Origin: Pedococcus aerophilus
Lineage (GTDB): Bacteria > Actinomycetota > Actinomycetes > Actinomycetales > Dermatophilaceae
Assembly: GCF_039532215.1 (NCBI RefSeq)
Contig: NZ_BAAARN010000001.1
Span: 1,535,942 to 1,599,941 of the forward strand
DNA length: 64,000 nucleotides
Direction: 5' to 3'
Within the stretch, counting starts at the first letter, position 1, and each line of letters opens with the position of its first letter. The translations under genes were made by a program, and so were the position numbers. Below are positions 30,544 to 38,886 of the stretch, piece by piece. The notes beneath the pieces are model-generated. The model was not told the DNA's origin. It searched no databases and worked only from the letters and a program-made list of their open reading frames with translations.

Positions 30544-31523
30544 GCGTTCTCCCCCTGCTCGGTGGGCGCTGCGGCGCCGGGCGCAGGGGCTCCGAGCTCG
30601 TGGACGGCGCCGTCGGTGCCGAGGATCCGTGCCCCCTTGGGCAGTCCGCCATCGGGGGTGAGCTCCAGGGCCGTGCCGTCGTCGAGCAGCACGCAGTGCG
30701 CGTCGGTGAAGCGCCGCGCCATGACGGCGCAGCGGTCCTTGTCGTCCAGGCGGAGCCGCCGTCGCGCGTGCGGCAGGGCCACGACGCCCTTGACGCGGCC
30801 GAGCCCGCGGTCGAAGACCTCTGCCTCGGTCGCGCCTTCCGGCCCGAACTCGTGGAACAGCACGACGCGCTCCGTCAGGGCCATCGCGCCCGCCGACCAG
30901 GCGATCACCGGCAGGGTGTCGGGGACGCGGATCGCGAACAACCGCAACGCCCGCAGCAGGGTCCCGACGTGTCCGCCGGTCAGCACCAGGGCAGCGCTGT
31001 CGGCCAGCACGGCCTCGATCTCACCGCGGTGCCAGGCGATCACCCCGCTGGAGTCCAGCGGCGCGGCGGCATCGAGCTCGGCGTACAGGTTCTTGAGCTG
31101 CGCGGCATACCAGGCGTCCACGTGCCGCACCGTCTCGACGGCATCGTCCACCGCTCCGTATGCCGCGTGGGCGCCCTTCGCGCGCTGCTCCCCCTCGCGG
31201 GTGCGCCGGACCACGGCGTACAGGCCGTCCATCGCGTGCTGGAGGCGCAACCGGTAGAGCGACAGCAGGGAGTCGTGGTGGTCGCGGAAGGACAGCGCCG
31301 CCGCGGCGAACACCTCGTCCTTCTCGATGACGTCGAAGGTCCGGTGGTAGAGCCTCAGGTGGGTGGCCCGGCCCTCGAGGACGGCGTCGAGCTCCTCGAC
31401 GGAGTCCTCGCGCTCCTCCCATCCGGCGTTGACGGTCGCCACGCGACCCTCGACGCCGAGCGAGCGCAGGGCGGTGCCGGCGGTGGTCATGAACCGCTGG
31501 GGTCCGAGCAGAATGGTGCGCAT
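30540..31523 (-). CDS. Peptidase S51 / type-1 glutamine-amidotransferase-like protein
   Basis: 327 residues from ATG 31523. The C-terminal half (about 160-290) matches the S51 fold of dipeptidase E and cyanophycinase: ALVLTGGHVGTLLRAL, then VIAWSAGAMALTERVVLF with nucleophile Ser210, and ALPHARRRL with His252 placed as the catalytic His. The N-terminal ~155 residues are mostly helical and not typical of PepE (229 residues), so the protein is a longer variant. No Shine-Dalgarno is seen. It lies 15 bases after the ATP-grasp stop and overlaps the Fes-like gene by four. Pairing of an ATP-grasp ligase with an S51 enzyme recalls cyanophycin systems, but the ligase here is far smaller than CphA. Function unknown. 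Confidence 0.75.
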   Translation of the reverse strand: MRTILLGPQRFMTTAGTALRSLGVEGRVATVNAGWEEREDSVEELDAVLEGRATHLRLYHRTFDVIEKDEVFAAAALSFRDHHDSLLSLYRLRLQHAMDGLYAVVRRTREGEQRAKGAHAAYGAVDDAVETVRHVDAWYAAQLKNLYAELDAAAPLDSSGVIAWHRGEIEAVLADSAALVLTGGHVGTLLRALRLFAIRVPDTLPVIAWSAGAMALTERVVLFHEFGPEGATEAEVFDRGLGRVKGVVALPHARRRLRLDDKDRCAVMARRFTDAHCVLLDDGTALELTPDGGLPKGARILGTDGAVHELGAPAPGAAAPTEQGENA

Positions 31524-31538
31524 CAAGGAGATTCGTGA

Positions 31539-32762
31539 CTAACCGGCGTGCACGTGGATCGAGCTGCCGACGTCGTCGAGCATCCCGCGGAGGGTGTCGT
31601 AGTCGGGGTGGCGCATGCGGACGTAGGCGTTGGCCATGTACCCGGCCTCGACGGCCTGGGTGTGGTGGCCGACCGGAGGGAAGTGCGCGTCGATGACCCA
31701 CTCGCCGTGGCGGGCCTGCATCTCGTCGATGCCGCTGTACCCGGTGATCTGGCCATCGGCGTCGGGGCGCAGCGCGACGATGCCGGCGGAGAAGGGGCGC
31801 AGCATGGGGCGCTCCGGGACGCCGTGGACGATGACGTGCGCCCACTCGCGGTAGACGTCGACGTCGTTGCTGGCGGAGTAGAGGTCCCAGCACCCGACAC
31901 CCGGCGGACGGCAGCCGATCTCGGAGAACTTCAGGCCCTTGGGACCGTGGAACCACTCCATGTGCGTCGCGGAGGTCTCGATGCCGAGAGCCGTGATGAC
32001 GCGCTGCCCCATCTCGGCGACCTCGCGGTAGAAGTCGGAGTCCGCGATCCGGTTGGTGGTGACGAACTGCGGCGAGATCCAGCGGGTGCGCATCGCCTCC
32101 AGGACGTTGGGGTAGTAGTGCGTGGTCCAGTCGTGGACGATCCGGCCGCCGCTGGTGATGGTGTCGTAGAAGCCCTCGTGGCCCTCGACGAACTCCTCGA
32201 CCGCGATCGAGGCCGCGCCGTGGCTGCCGAAGTCGACCAGCGCCCGGGCGAGCTCCTGGTCGCTGTCGACCCGGGTGGTGTCCTTGGCTCCGGCGCCGTC
32301 GCGGGGCTTGAGGATGAGCGGGTAGCCGTGCTCCTCGGCGAACGCCCACACCTCGTGGGCGTGGTCGACGCCACGGGAGGCGGCGGTCGGGACCCCGGCC
32401 TCGCGCAGCGCCTGCTTCATCGAGGGCTTGTCGCGGCACAGCCAGGTGGTGCGGACGGAGGTGCCGGGGATGCCGGTCGCCTCACGGACGTGGGCGGCGG
32501 TCATCGTGTGCGCCTCGACGGTGGCCTCGAGCCGGTCGACCCAGACCTTGGTCTGGATGAAGCGGACCGCCTCGGTCATCTCGTGCAGGCTGGTGACCGA
32601 ACCGACGCGGTAGTAGCCGGTCAGCGCGTCGCGCAGCTCGTCGTCGAGCTGCCACTCCTCGGACTCGCCGATGCCGATGACGTCGGCACCGACCGAGGCC
32701 AGCGCCAGGGCGAACCGGCGCTGGTTGGCGGGGAACCCGGGCTCGACGAAGATGACGTTCAC
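31539..32762 (-). CDS. ATP-grasp ligase (carboxylate-amine ligase-like)
   Basis: 407 residues. An N-terminal pre-ATP-grasp domain (NVIFVEPGFPANQRRFALAL; about 1-100) is followed by the ATP-grasp fold: RDK at 110-112 then MKQALREAGVPT, YPLILKPRDGAGAKDT (Lys152 and the lid), VEEFVEG (189-194), MEWF (Glu269) and FSEIGCRPPGVG (Glu281). This order fits enzymes that activate a carboxylate as acyl phosphate and join it to an amine. GTG 32762 overlaps the menC stop (GTGA), so it is translated with menC. It heads a coupled set of S51-like, esterase and peptidase genes. Substrates cannot be read from sequence. Confidence 0.82.
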   Translation of the reverse strand: MNVIFVEPGFPANQRRFALALASVGADVIGIGESEEWQLDDELRDALTGYYRVGSVTSLHEMTEAVRFIQTKVWVDRLEATVEAHTMTAAHVREATGIPGTSVRTTWLCRDKPSMKQALREAGVPTAASRGVDHAHEVWAFAEEHGYPLILKPRDGAGAKDTTRVDSDQELARALVDFGSHGAASIAVEEFVEGHEGFYDTITSGGRIVHDWTTHYYPNVLEAMRTRWISPQFVTTNRIADSDFYREVAEMGQRVITALGIETSATHMEWFHGPKGLKFSEIGCRPPGVGCWDLYSASNDVDVYREWAHVIVHGVPERPMLRPFSAGIVALRPDADGQITGYSGIDEMQARHGEWVIDAHFPPVGHHTQAVEAGYMANAYVRMRHPDYDTLRGMLDDVGSSIHVHAG

Positions 32763-33784
32763 GGGATGACCGTAGCGTCGTCGAGCAGGGCGTGGCAGGA
32801 CGAGACGCGCTCGCGCCACCACCGCACCCGGTCGGCCGGGGCCGCCCACCGCTCGAGGAGGGACTCGTCCGCCTGCACGCGGCCGACGGGCAGCACCCCG
32901 CCGCGGGGCTCCAGCGGGGGGTCCACCACGTCACCCTCGAGCAGGGCCACCGTGCCCAGCCCGCAGGCGTGGTCGAGGTCGGGCAGGGCGGCCGCGAGCG
33001 CGACCCCCGCCGACATCCCGACCGAGGTGTCCAGGGCCGACGAGACGACGGCCGGCAGCCTGCAGGCCTCGACGACCGCCAGCGCCCGGTGCACCCCTCC
33101 GAGCGGGGCGACCTTGACCACGACGAGGTCCGCAGCTTCGAGCCGAGCGACCCGGATCGGGTCCTCGGCCTTGCGGATCGACTCGTCCGCGGCGACGAGC
33201 ACGTCGATCCCGCTCCGCGCCAATGCCACCCGCAGGTCGCGCAGCTCCTCGACGCTCGCGCAGGGCTGCTCGGCGTACTCCAACCCGTAGGCGGACAACC
33301 GCCGCAGCGCCTCGGTCGCCTGCTGCACGGACCAGCCACCGTTGGCATCGACCCGGATGCGGCCGGCGGGTCCCAGCGCGTCCCGCACTGCGGCGACGCG
33401 GTCGACGTCGTCCTGCACCGACTGACCCCGCTCGGCGACCTTGACCTTGGCGGTGGTCGCCCCGTCGAACCGCGCCAGCACGCCAGGCACCCGGTCCGGC
33501 GCCACCGCCGGGACGGTGGCGTTGACCGGGACGTGCGTACGGCGCGGGGCCGGCCACGCGCCATACGCCGCCTCGATCGCGGCTGACAACCAGCGGGAGG
33601 CCTCCGGGGGCTGGTACTCCAGGAAGGGCGAGAACTCTCCCCAACCGGAGGGCCCGTGCAGCAGCGCGGCCTCGCGCACCTCGACGCCGCGGAAGCGGAC
33701 CCGCATGGGGATCGAGACGACGTGCAGCCCCGCCAGCAGGTCGTCCAGGGCGGGCATCCCGGTCGGGGACGGGTGCGAGGTCAC
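32759..33784 (-). CDS. menC: o-Succinylbenzoate synthase
   Basis: 341 residues from GTG 33784 (a later ATG at 33757 is possible). Enolase-superfamily enzyme that dehydrates SHCHC in menaquinone synthesis. Catalytic residues visible: AKVKV with Lys113 and Lys115, metal ligands Asp146 (RVDANGGW), Glu172 (EQP) and Asp200 (ADES), and base Lys224 (VVKVAPLGG). The first gene of a long minus-strand series that runs to menD. It overlaps the ATP-grasp gene by four bases, an unusual coupling for menC. Confidence 0.93.
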   Translation of the reverse strand: MTSHPSPTGMPALDDLLAGLHVVSIPMRVRFRGVEVREAALLHGPSGWGEFSPFLEYQPPEASRWLSAAIEAAYGAWPAPRRTHVPVNATVPAVAPDRVPGVLARFDGATTAKVKVAERGQSVQDDVDRVAAVRDALGPAGRIRVDANGGWSVQQATEALRRLSAYGLEYAEQPCASVEELRDLRVALARSGIDVLVAADESIRKAEDPIRVARLEAADLVVVKVAPLGGVHRALAVVEACRLPAVVSSALDTSVGMSAGVALAAALPDLDHACGLGTVALLEGDVVDPPLEPRGGVLPVGRVQADESLLERWAAPADRVRWWRERVSSCHALLDDATVIP

Positions 33785-33869
33785 CCGCCCATCCAACCGC
33801 GCCCCGGCGCCGGCCGGTGCCGCACCCTCGCTCGCGCCTGCCTGCGTCCCAGACCCCGCGGCGGCAGGG

Positions 33870-35144
33870 TCAGGCTGCGCTCACCGCCTTGCGCACCTCG
33901 TTGGCGGCGAGCGCGATGAAGGCGGCAGCGCACAGCACCATGGCGATGTTGGACGGCAGCTTGTTGCGCCACTCCTTCGGCACCCGGTCGGTGTTGAGCA
34001 GCCACAGCAGGGTGATCGACAGGAACGGCATGAAGAACGCGCCGAGCACGCCGTAGGCGAGGATCAGGTAGACCGGCTTGCCGAGGAACATCATCAGCAT
34101 CGGCGGGAAGGTCAGCCACAGGATGTAGGCGCGGTACCACTTGCCGCCGAGCCCGACGTCGGGGTGGTCCGAGGCCAGACCACGGACGTGACCCACGAAG
34201 TCGGCGAACATCATCGAGACGCCGTTCCAGACGCCGACGAGCGAGGACATGGCGGCCGCCCAGAAGCCCACGAGGAAGACGCTCCCGGCCCACACGCCGT
34301 ACCGGTCGGCCAGGACGTCGGAGAGGTTGAGCAGGCCCTCGTCACCGGTCTTGATCGCGATGTTGGCCGAGTAGAGCAGCTCGGCGCCGACGATGAGGGT
34401 CGACACCACGAAGATGCCGGTGACGACGTACGCGACCGAGTTGTCGATCCGCATGACCCGCATGTGGCCGGGCGTGGTCCAGCCCTTCTCCCGGATCCAG
34501 TAGCCGTAGGCCGCCAGGGTGATCGTGCCCCCGACGCCGCCGGCGACCGAGAGGACGTTGACCAGCGCACCGTCCGGGATCATCGGGACCAGGCCCTTGG
34601 CCAGCTCCGGGAGGTTGGGCAGGGTGAGGATGGCGGCGCCGACCATCGTCACGAACATGATGCCGACCAGTGCTGCGCAGACCTTCTCGAACAACGCGTA
34701 GCGGCCCCACCAGACGAGGGCCAGGCCAATCAGGCCGGACAGGATGCCCCACACGGCCACCGGCAGGAAGGGCATGAGCGAGTGCAGCGGCAGGCCGGTG
34801 CCGGCCATGGCGGCGGCGCCGTAGACGAATCCCCAGATGACGATGTACGGCCCGAAGTACCAGGTCGTCCACTTCCCCAGGCTGGACCAGCCCTGGTAGA
34901 TCGTGCGCCCGGTGGCCAGCGAGTAGCGCCCGGCGCCCTCGACGAGGACCACCTTCATGATGCAGCCGACGACCACCGTCCACAGCAGGGCGTAGCCGTA
35001 CTTGCTGCCCGCGATGAGGGTGGCCACGAGGTCCGCGGCACCCACACCCGTGGCGGCGACCACCAGCCCGGGGCCGATGAGGGACCAGCCGGGTCTGCGC
35101 CCATCGGTCGTGGTCGAGGGGGTCGTGTCGGTGGCACTGGCCAT
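33870..35144 (-). CDS. Nramp-related membrane transporter lacking the metal-binding motifs
   Basis: 424 residues with about 11 membrane segments. The overall layout is Nramp-like: SLIGPGLVVA at the first helix, then SKYGYALLW, and GRYALFEK. In true Mn/Fe Nramp proteins helix 1 carries DPGN and helix 6 MPH; here the positions read TGVGA (32-36) and TITLAAYGYW, so both ligand sets are missing. The protein may carry a different substrate (for example magnesium or another solute) or have another role. ATG 35144 has GGAG 7 bases upstream. Divergent from the glutathione peroxidase gene. Confidence 0.75.
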   Translation of the reverse strand: MASATDTTPSTTTDGRRPGWSLIGPGLVVAATGVGAADLVATLIAGSKYGYALLWTVVVGCIMKVVLVEGAGRYSLATGRTIYQGWSSLGKWTTWYFGPYIVIWGFVYGAAAMAGTGLPLHSLMPFLPVAVWGILSGLIGLALVWWGRYALFEKVCAALVGIMFVTMVGAAILTLPNLPELAKGLVPMIPDGALVNVLSVAGGVGGTITLAAYGYWIREKGWTTPGHMRVMRIDNSVAYVVTGIFVVSTLIVGAELLYSANIAIKTGDEGLLNLSDVLADRYGVWAGSVFLVGFWAAAMSSLVGVWNGVSMMFADFVGHVRGLASDHPDVGLGGKWYRAYILWLTFPPMLMMFLGKPVYLILAYGVLGAFFMPFLSITLLWLLNTDRVPKEWRNKLPSNIAMVLCAAAFIALAANEVRKAVSAA

Positions 35145-35238
35145 GGGGGCACTCCGGTGTCGTCGCTGACAGGAGCGACCCACGCTACCGAGAAACGGAC
35201 ATACCGGTCCATCGTGGGCAGTGGTCGTCGACGGCACG

Positions 35239-35244
35239 TACGGT
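35239..35244 (+). promoter_or_regulatory. -10-like box for leaderless peroxidase mRNA
   Basis: TACGGT lies 7 bases before the ATG at 35252. No Shine-Dalgarno is seen. Confidence 0.4.
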
Positions 35245-35251
35245 GACGGGT

Positions 35252-35734
35252 ATGCCTACGTTGTCCGACTTCTCCGCCACCACCCTCGAGGGTTCCGACC
35301 AGGACCTGTCCGCCTATGCCGGCAAGGTCGTCCTCGTCGTCAACACCGCCAGCCAGTGCGGCTTCACGCCCCAGCTCGGCGGGCTCGAGGAGCTCTACCG
35401 CACCTACGCCGACCAGGGCCTGGTCGTCCTCGGGTTCCCCTGCAACCAGTTCGGCGGCCAGGAGCCCAACACCGAGGAGCAGATCGGGGCGTTCTGCGAG
35501 CGCAACTACGGCGTCTCGTTCCCGATGTTCGCCAAGGTCGACGTCAACGGGGACGACGCGCACCCGCTCTACGACTGGCTCAAGTCGGAGAAGGGCGGCC
35601 TGCTCGGGTCCAAGATCAAGTGGAACTTCGCCAAGTTCCTCGTCGGCCGCGACGGCCAGGTCGTGAAGCGGTTCTCCCCCACCACCGAGCCGGCCAAGCT
35701 CACCGACGACATCGAGAAGGCGCTCGCCGCCTGA
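35252..35734 (+). CDS. Glutathione peroxidase family thiol peroxidase
   Basis: 160 residues. Reduces peroxides, in bacteria usually with thioredoxin. The peroxidatic Cys36 is in NTASQCGFTPQ, coded by TGC, so this is the cysteine and not the selenocysteine type. VVLGFPCNQFGGQEP contains the conserved Gln and probable resolving Cys, and KIKWNFAKFLV the conserved Trp-Asn. ATG 35252 is preferred to the GTG three codons earlier. The next gene is menB on the same strand, 115 bases away across a tandem repeat. Confidence 0.93.
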   Translation: MPTLSDFSATTLEGSDQDLSAYAGKVVLVVNTASQCGFTPQLGGLEELYRTYADQGLVVLGFPCNQFGGQEPNTEEQIGAFCERNYGVSFPMFAKVDVNGDDAHPLYDWLKSEKGGLLGSKIKWNFAKFLVGRDGQVVKRFSPTTEPAKLTDDIEKALAA

Positions 35735-35740
35735 TCACGC

Positions 35741-35780
35741 CGCACTCGTCCGCGCTCGTCCGCGCTCGTCCACACTCGTC
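35741..35780. repeat. Four tandem 10-bp repeats after the peroxidase gene
   Basis: Units cgcactcgtc, cgcgctcgtc (twice) and cacactcgtc in a row, starting 7 bases after the stop codon. No hairpin potential is visible. Confidence 0.85.
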
Positions 35781-35836
35781 CGGGGCGCTCCACCAGACCG
35801 GTGGGGCGCCCCGACTCGTCGCCGGCGCCGCGCGGG

Positions 35837-35842
35837 TAACCT
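35837..35842 (+). promoter_or_regulatory. -10-like box for leaderless menB
   Basis: TAACCT lies 7 bases before the menB GTG, with no Shine-Dalgarno between. Confidence 0.45.
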
Positions 35843-35849
35843 CGCGGGC

Positions 35850-36797
35850 GTGACCGAGCAGCGAGACGTCAGCGAGACCTTCGACCCCGAGGCGTGGGAC
35901 GTCGTCGAGGGGTTCGACTTCACCGACATCACCTACCACCGGGCCCGCGGGCTCGGTGCGGTGCGGATCGCCTTCGACCGGCCGGAGGTGCTCAACGCCT
36001 TCCGGCCACACACCGTCGACGAGCTCTACCAGGCCCTCGACCACGCCCGACGCACCTCCGACGTCGGCGTCGTGCTCGTCACGGGCAACGGCCCCGGCCC
36101 GGCTGGGACGGGCGCCGAGGGCAAGTGGGCCTTCTGCTCCGGCGGCGACCAGCGCATCCGCGGCCGCTCGGGCTACCAGTACGCCAAGGACGGTGCCGAC
36201 GACACCGCAGCCGGCGTGGACGAGCGACGCGTCAAGGCCGAGGGCGGCCGGTTGCACATCCTCGAGGTGCAGCGGCTGATCCGGACCATGCCCAAGGTCG
36301 TCATCGCCGTCGTCCCCGGCTGGGCGGCCGGCGGTGGGCACTCGCTGCACGTCGTGTGCGACCTGACGATCGCCAGCCGCGAGCACGCACGGTTCAAGCA
36401 GACCGATGCCGACGTGGGCTCCTTCGACGGCGGCTACGGCAGCGCCTACCTCGCGAAGATGGTGGGCCAGAAGTTCGCCCGCGAGATCTTCTTCCTCGGT
36501 CGCACGTACACGGCCGAGGACATGCAGCGGATGGGCGCGGTCAACATCGTCGCCGACCACGCGTCGCTCGAGGCCGAGGCGCTCCAGGCCGCGCGCGAGA
36601 TCATGGGCAAATCGCCCCAGGCGCAACGGATGCTCAAGTTCGCCTTCAACCTGCTCGACGACGGGCTGATGGGCCAGCAGGTCTTCGCCGGCGAGGCGAC
36701 CCGGCTCGCCTACATGACCGACGAGGCCGTCGAGGGCCGCGACCAGTTCCTCGAGAAGCGCGACCCCGACTGGTCGCCGTACCCCTGGTACTTCTGA
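35850..36797 (+). CDS. menB: 1,4-Dihydroxy-2-naphthoyl-CoA synthase
   Basis: 315 residues. Crotonase-family enzyme that closes the second ring of naphthoquinone from o-succinylbenzoyl-CoA. Seen: FDRPEVLNAFRPHTVDEL, AFCSGGDQRIRG, GWAAGGGHSLHVVCDLTIAS (oxyanion hole Gly), FKQTDADVGSFDGGYGSAYLA, and the C-terminus DPDWSPYPWYF, which reaches the neighbouring subunit in MenB. An insert with GPGPAGTGAEG lies near residue 85. The start GTG 35850 is fixed by the -10-like box. Same strand as menE and menA. Confidence 0.95.
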   Translation: MTEQRDVSETFDPEAWDVVEGFDFTDITYHRARGLGAVRIAFDRPEVLNAFRPHTVDELYQALDHARRTSDVGVVLVTGNGPGPAGTGAEGKWAFCSGGDQRIRGRSGYQYAKDGADDTAAGVDERRVKAEGGRLHILEVQRLIRTMPKVVIAVVPGWAAGGGHSLHVVCDLTIASREHARFKQTDADVGSFDGGYGSAYLAKMVGQKFAREIFFLGRTYTAEDMQRMGAVNIVADHASLEAEALQAAREIMGKSPQAQRMLKFAFNLLDDGLMGQQVFAGEATRLAYMTDEAVEGRDQFLEKRDPDWSPYPWYF

Positions 36798-36864
36798 GCT
36801 CCAGCCGAGCCCCTGCCCGGAGCCCGGCCCCCAGCCCCGGCCCGGCCCGGCCCGGCCCCCAGCC

Positions 36865-37317
36865 TCAGCCCGACCCGCCGAGGTCGACGTCGTACGCCTC
36901 GTACACCAGGTCGGCCCCCTTCTGCCGGTGCCGCACGAGCTGACCCATCAGCGTGGTGACCTCCTCGCGGAACACCGGCAGGTCGGCCATGGTGCCGGCG
37001 TGCTCGAGGACAGCGAGGTACGCGTCGATGTCCTCGCCATACCTCTCGTGCTCGCGCAGCAGGCGCTGGACCCGGCCGGCGAGCCTGGGTGAGTCGCGCC
37101 GTACCGAGGCGTAGAGCCCACCGGGGCGCTCGGTGAGGTCGACGTGGTCGCGGAAGTCGTGCGACAGCTCGGCGAGCGCGGCCCGGACGCGCTCACGCCA
37201 CGCGCCTCCACGGGCGATGGGTGAGGCGAGGGCCTCGTCGACGGCCGCGACCGAGTCCCGCAGCTCTGCGCGGTGCCCGCGCACGCGCTCGAGGTATGCC
37301 GCGAAGTCCGCGTCCAT
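36865..37317 (-). CDS. Small helical protein, possibly hemerythrin-like
   Basis: 150 residues, all helical by composition. His and acidic residues recur at helix spacing: RGHRAELRDSV, LSHDFRDHVDLTERPGGLYASV, LLREHERYGEDIDAYL, and QLVRHRQKGADLVYEAYDVDLGGSG. This suggests, but does not prove, a four-helix HHE (hemerythrin) bundle; the canonical order of ligands is incomplete. ATG 37317 has GGGAGG 4-5 bases upstream, good support for a real gene. It is convergent with menB and divergent from menE. Function unknown. Confidence 0.6.
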   Translation of the reverse strand: MDADFAAYLERVRGHRAELRDSVAAVDEALASPIARGGAWRERVRAALAELSHDFRDHVDLTERPGGLYASVRRDSPRLAGRVQRLLREHERYGEDIDAYLAVLEHAGTMADLPVFREEVTTLMGQLVRHRQKGADLVYEAYDVDLGGSG

Positions 37318-37371
37318 GGCGCCTCCCGCAGCCATCCTCCCGCCAGCGGGTGGCGTCGTCCAGCCTCCGGC

Positions 37372-37377
37372 TAGCCT
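37372..37377 (+). promoter_or_regulatory. -10-like box for leaderless menE
   Basis: TAGCCT ends 6 bases before the menE GTG at 37384. No Shine-Dalgarno is seen. Confidence 0.45.
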
Positions 37378-37383
37378 GACGTC

Positions 37384-38544
37384 GTGACGTCCCTGCGCCC
37401 CCTCGCGATCGCCTCCGGACCCGCTGCGGCACAGGCCCTTCCCGTCCTCCGCGAGGCCATCGGTGGCGAGTTCGCCGTGCTCCCGTATGCCGCCGGCGGC
37501 CACCCCGCCGAGGTGCCCGACCGCGCAGCACCCGACCCCGGGACCGCGATCGTCGTCGGGACGTCCGGCTCCACCGGCACCCCCAAGCTCGCGATGCTGC
37601 CGGCGGCCGCGCTCGCGGCGAGCGCCCGCGCGACCCACGAGCGGCTGGGGGGCCCGGGGTCGTGGCTGCTGGCCATGCCCCCGCACCACATCGCCGGGGT
37701 CCAGGTCCTGCTGCGCTGCGTCGCGGCGGGCACCGAGCCCGGCTTCGTGGACCTGGCTGCCGGGTTCACGGCCGCGGCGTTCACGTCGGCAGCCCGCTCC
37801 TTCGCCGGCGACCGCCGGTACACCGCGCTGGTGCCGACGCAGCTCCTGCGGGTGCTGGACGATCCCGAGTCGACCCGGGCCCTGGCGGGGTTCGACGCCG
37901 TGCTCCTCGGCGGTGCCGCGACCTCGCCCGCCCTGCTCGTGCGCGCCAGGGAGGCGGGCGCGACGGTCGTGACGACGTACGGCATGAGCGAGACCTGTGG
38001 CGGCTGCGTCTACGACGGCCGCCCCCTGTCCACGAGCACGATCCGCACCGACGACGAGGGACGCATCCACCTCAGCGGGCAGACGCTGGCCAGCGGGTAC
38101 CTCGGCCGCCCGGACCTCACGACCGCTGCCTTCGTCACTGACGAGGACGGCGTGCGCTGGTTCCGGACCGACGACCTCGGACACTGCGACCCCGAGTCCG
38201 GCCGGTGGCACGTGGACGGCCGGGTCGACGACGTGATCAGCACCGGGGCGCTGAAGATCTCGCCGCGCGTCGTCGAGGACGCGCTCACCTCGCTGCCCGA
38301 CGTCGCCGAGGCGGTGGTGCTGGGACTCGAGGACCCGGAGTGGGGGCAGGTCGTCGCAGCCGCGGTGGTCGTCCGCCCGGGGGTCCCGCACCCCTCGGTG
38401 GTGCAGGTCCGGTCGGCGTTGCGCGGCGCCCTCGCCGACCACGCACTGCCCCGCCGGTTGCTCGTCCTCGACGAGTTCCCGCTGCGCGGACCGGGCAAAC
38501 CCGACCGTGCGGGGATCGCCGCGTTGTTCCACACCCGGCCATGA
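37384..38544 (+). CDS. menE: o-Succinylbenzoate-CoA ligase
   Basis: 386 residues, short for the acyl-adenylating family but normal for actinobacterial MenE. It activates o-succinylbenzoate with ATP and CoA. Motifs: VVGTSGSTGTPKLAML (P-loop, about 57-72), TYGMSETCGGCVYDG (A5), FRTDDLG (A7), GRVDDVISTGALKISP (A8) and the catalytic Lys of GKPDRAGI near the end (A10). The N-terminal ~50 residues of larger relatives are reduced. GTG 37384 with a -10-like box just upstream. Confidence 0.94.
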   Translation: MTSLRPLAIASGPAAAQALPVLREAIGGEFAVLPYAAGGHPAEVPDRAAPDPGTAIVVGTSGSTGTPKLAMLPAAALAASARATHERLGGPGSWLLAMPPHHIAGVQVLLRCVAAGTEPGFVDLAAGFTAAAFTSAARSFAGDRRYTALVPTQLLRVLDDPESTRALAGFDAVLLGGAATSPALLVRAREAGATVVTTYGMSETCGGCVYDGRPLSTSTIRTDDEGRIHLSGQTLASGYLGRPDLTTAAFVTDEDGVRWFRTDDLGHCDPESGRWHVDGRVDDVISTGALKISPRVVEDALTSLPDVAEAVVLGLEDPEWGQVVAAAVVVRPGVPHPSVVQVRSALRGALADHALPRRLLVLDEFPLRGPGKPDRAGIAALFHTRP

Positions 38545-38556
38545 CACGATGGGGAC

Positions 38557-38820
38557 ATGCTCCGGCTGCTCCCCTGGCTCGTGACGGTCGCCCTGACCGT
38601 CTATGCCGTCGTGGACTGCATCCAGACCGACGACTCGCGCATCCGCAACCTGCCCAAGGTGATGTGGATCCTGCTCGTCCTGCTGTTCCCGCTCGTCGGT
38701 CCCATCGCCTGGCTCCTCGCCGGGCGACCGCCGAAGCCCAAGCGCGGTCGCGGGCCGAGTCCGCAGCCCCGTCCCCCGCGTGGCCCCGACGACGACCCGG
38801 ACTTCCTCCGTAGGCTCTGA
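38557..38820 (+). CDS. Small PLDc_N-domain membrane protein
   Basis: 87 residues: two hydrophobic segments (LPWLVTVALTVYAVVDCI and MWILLVLLFPLVGPIAWLLAG) and a basic Pro/Arg/Asp-rich tail. The pattern, with the Asp/Cys at the end of the first helix and LFPLVGPIAWLL in the second, fits the phospholipase-D-nuclease N-terminal (PLDc_N) domain found alone in many actinobacteria. Function unknown. It sits 12 bases after menE and 66 before menA, so it may be co-transcribed with them. Confidence 0.8.
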   Translation: MLRLLPWLVTVALTVYAVVDCIQTDDSRIRNLPKVMWILLVLLFPLVGPIAWLLAGRPPKPKRGRGPSPQPRPPRGPDDDPDFLRRL

Positions 38821-38886
38821 GCCAGGCCCTGTCGCCCGGGCCAGACCCCCGCCCGCATCCCCACGGCAAGCGAGAACACACACCGA

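Noticed and set aside
35252-35734. Possible selenocysteine in the glutathione peroxidase
   Set aside because: The active-site codon is TGC (Cys), and there is no in-frame TGA or SECIS-like need.
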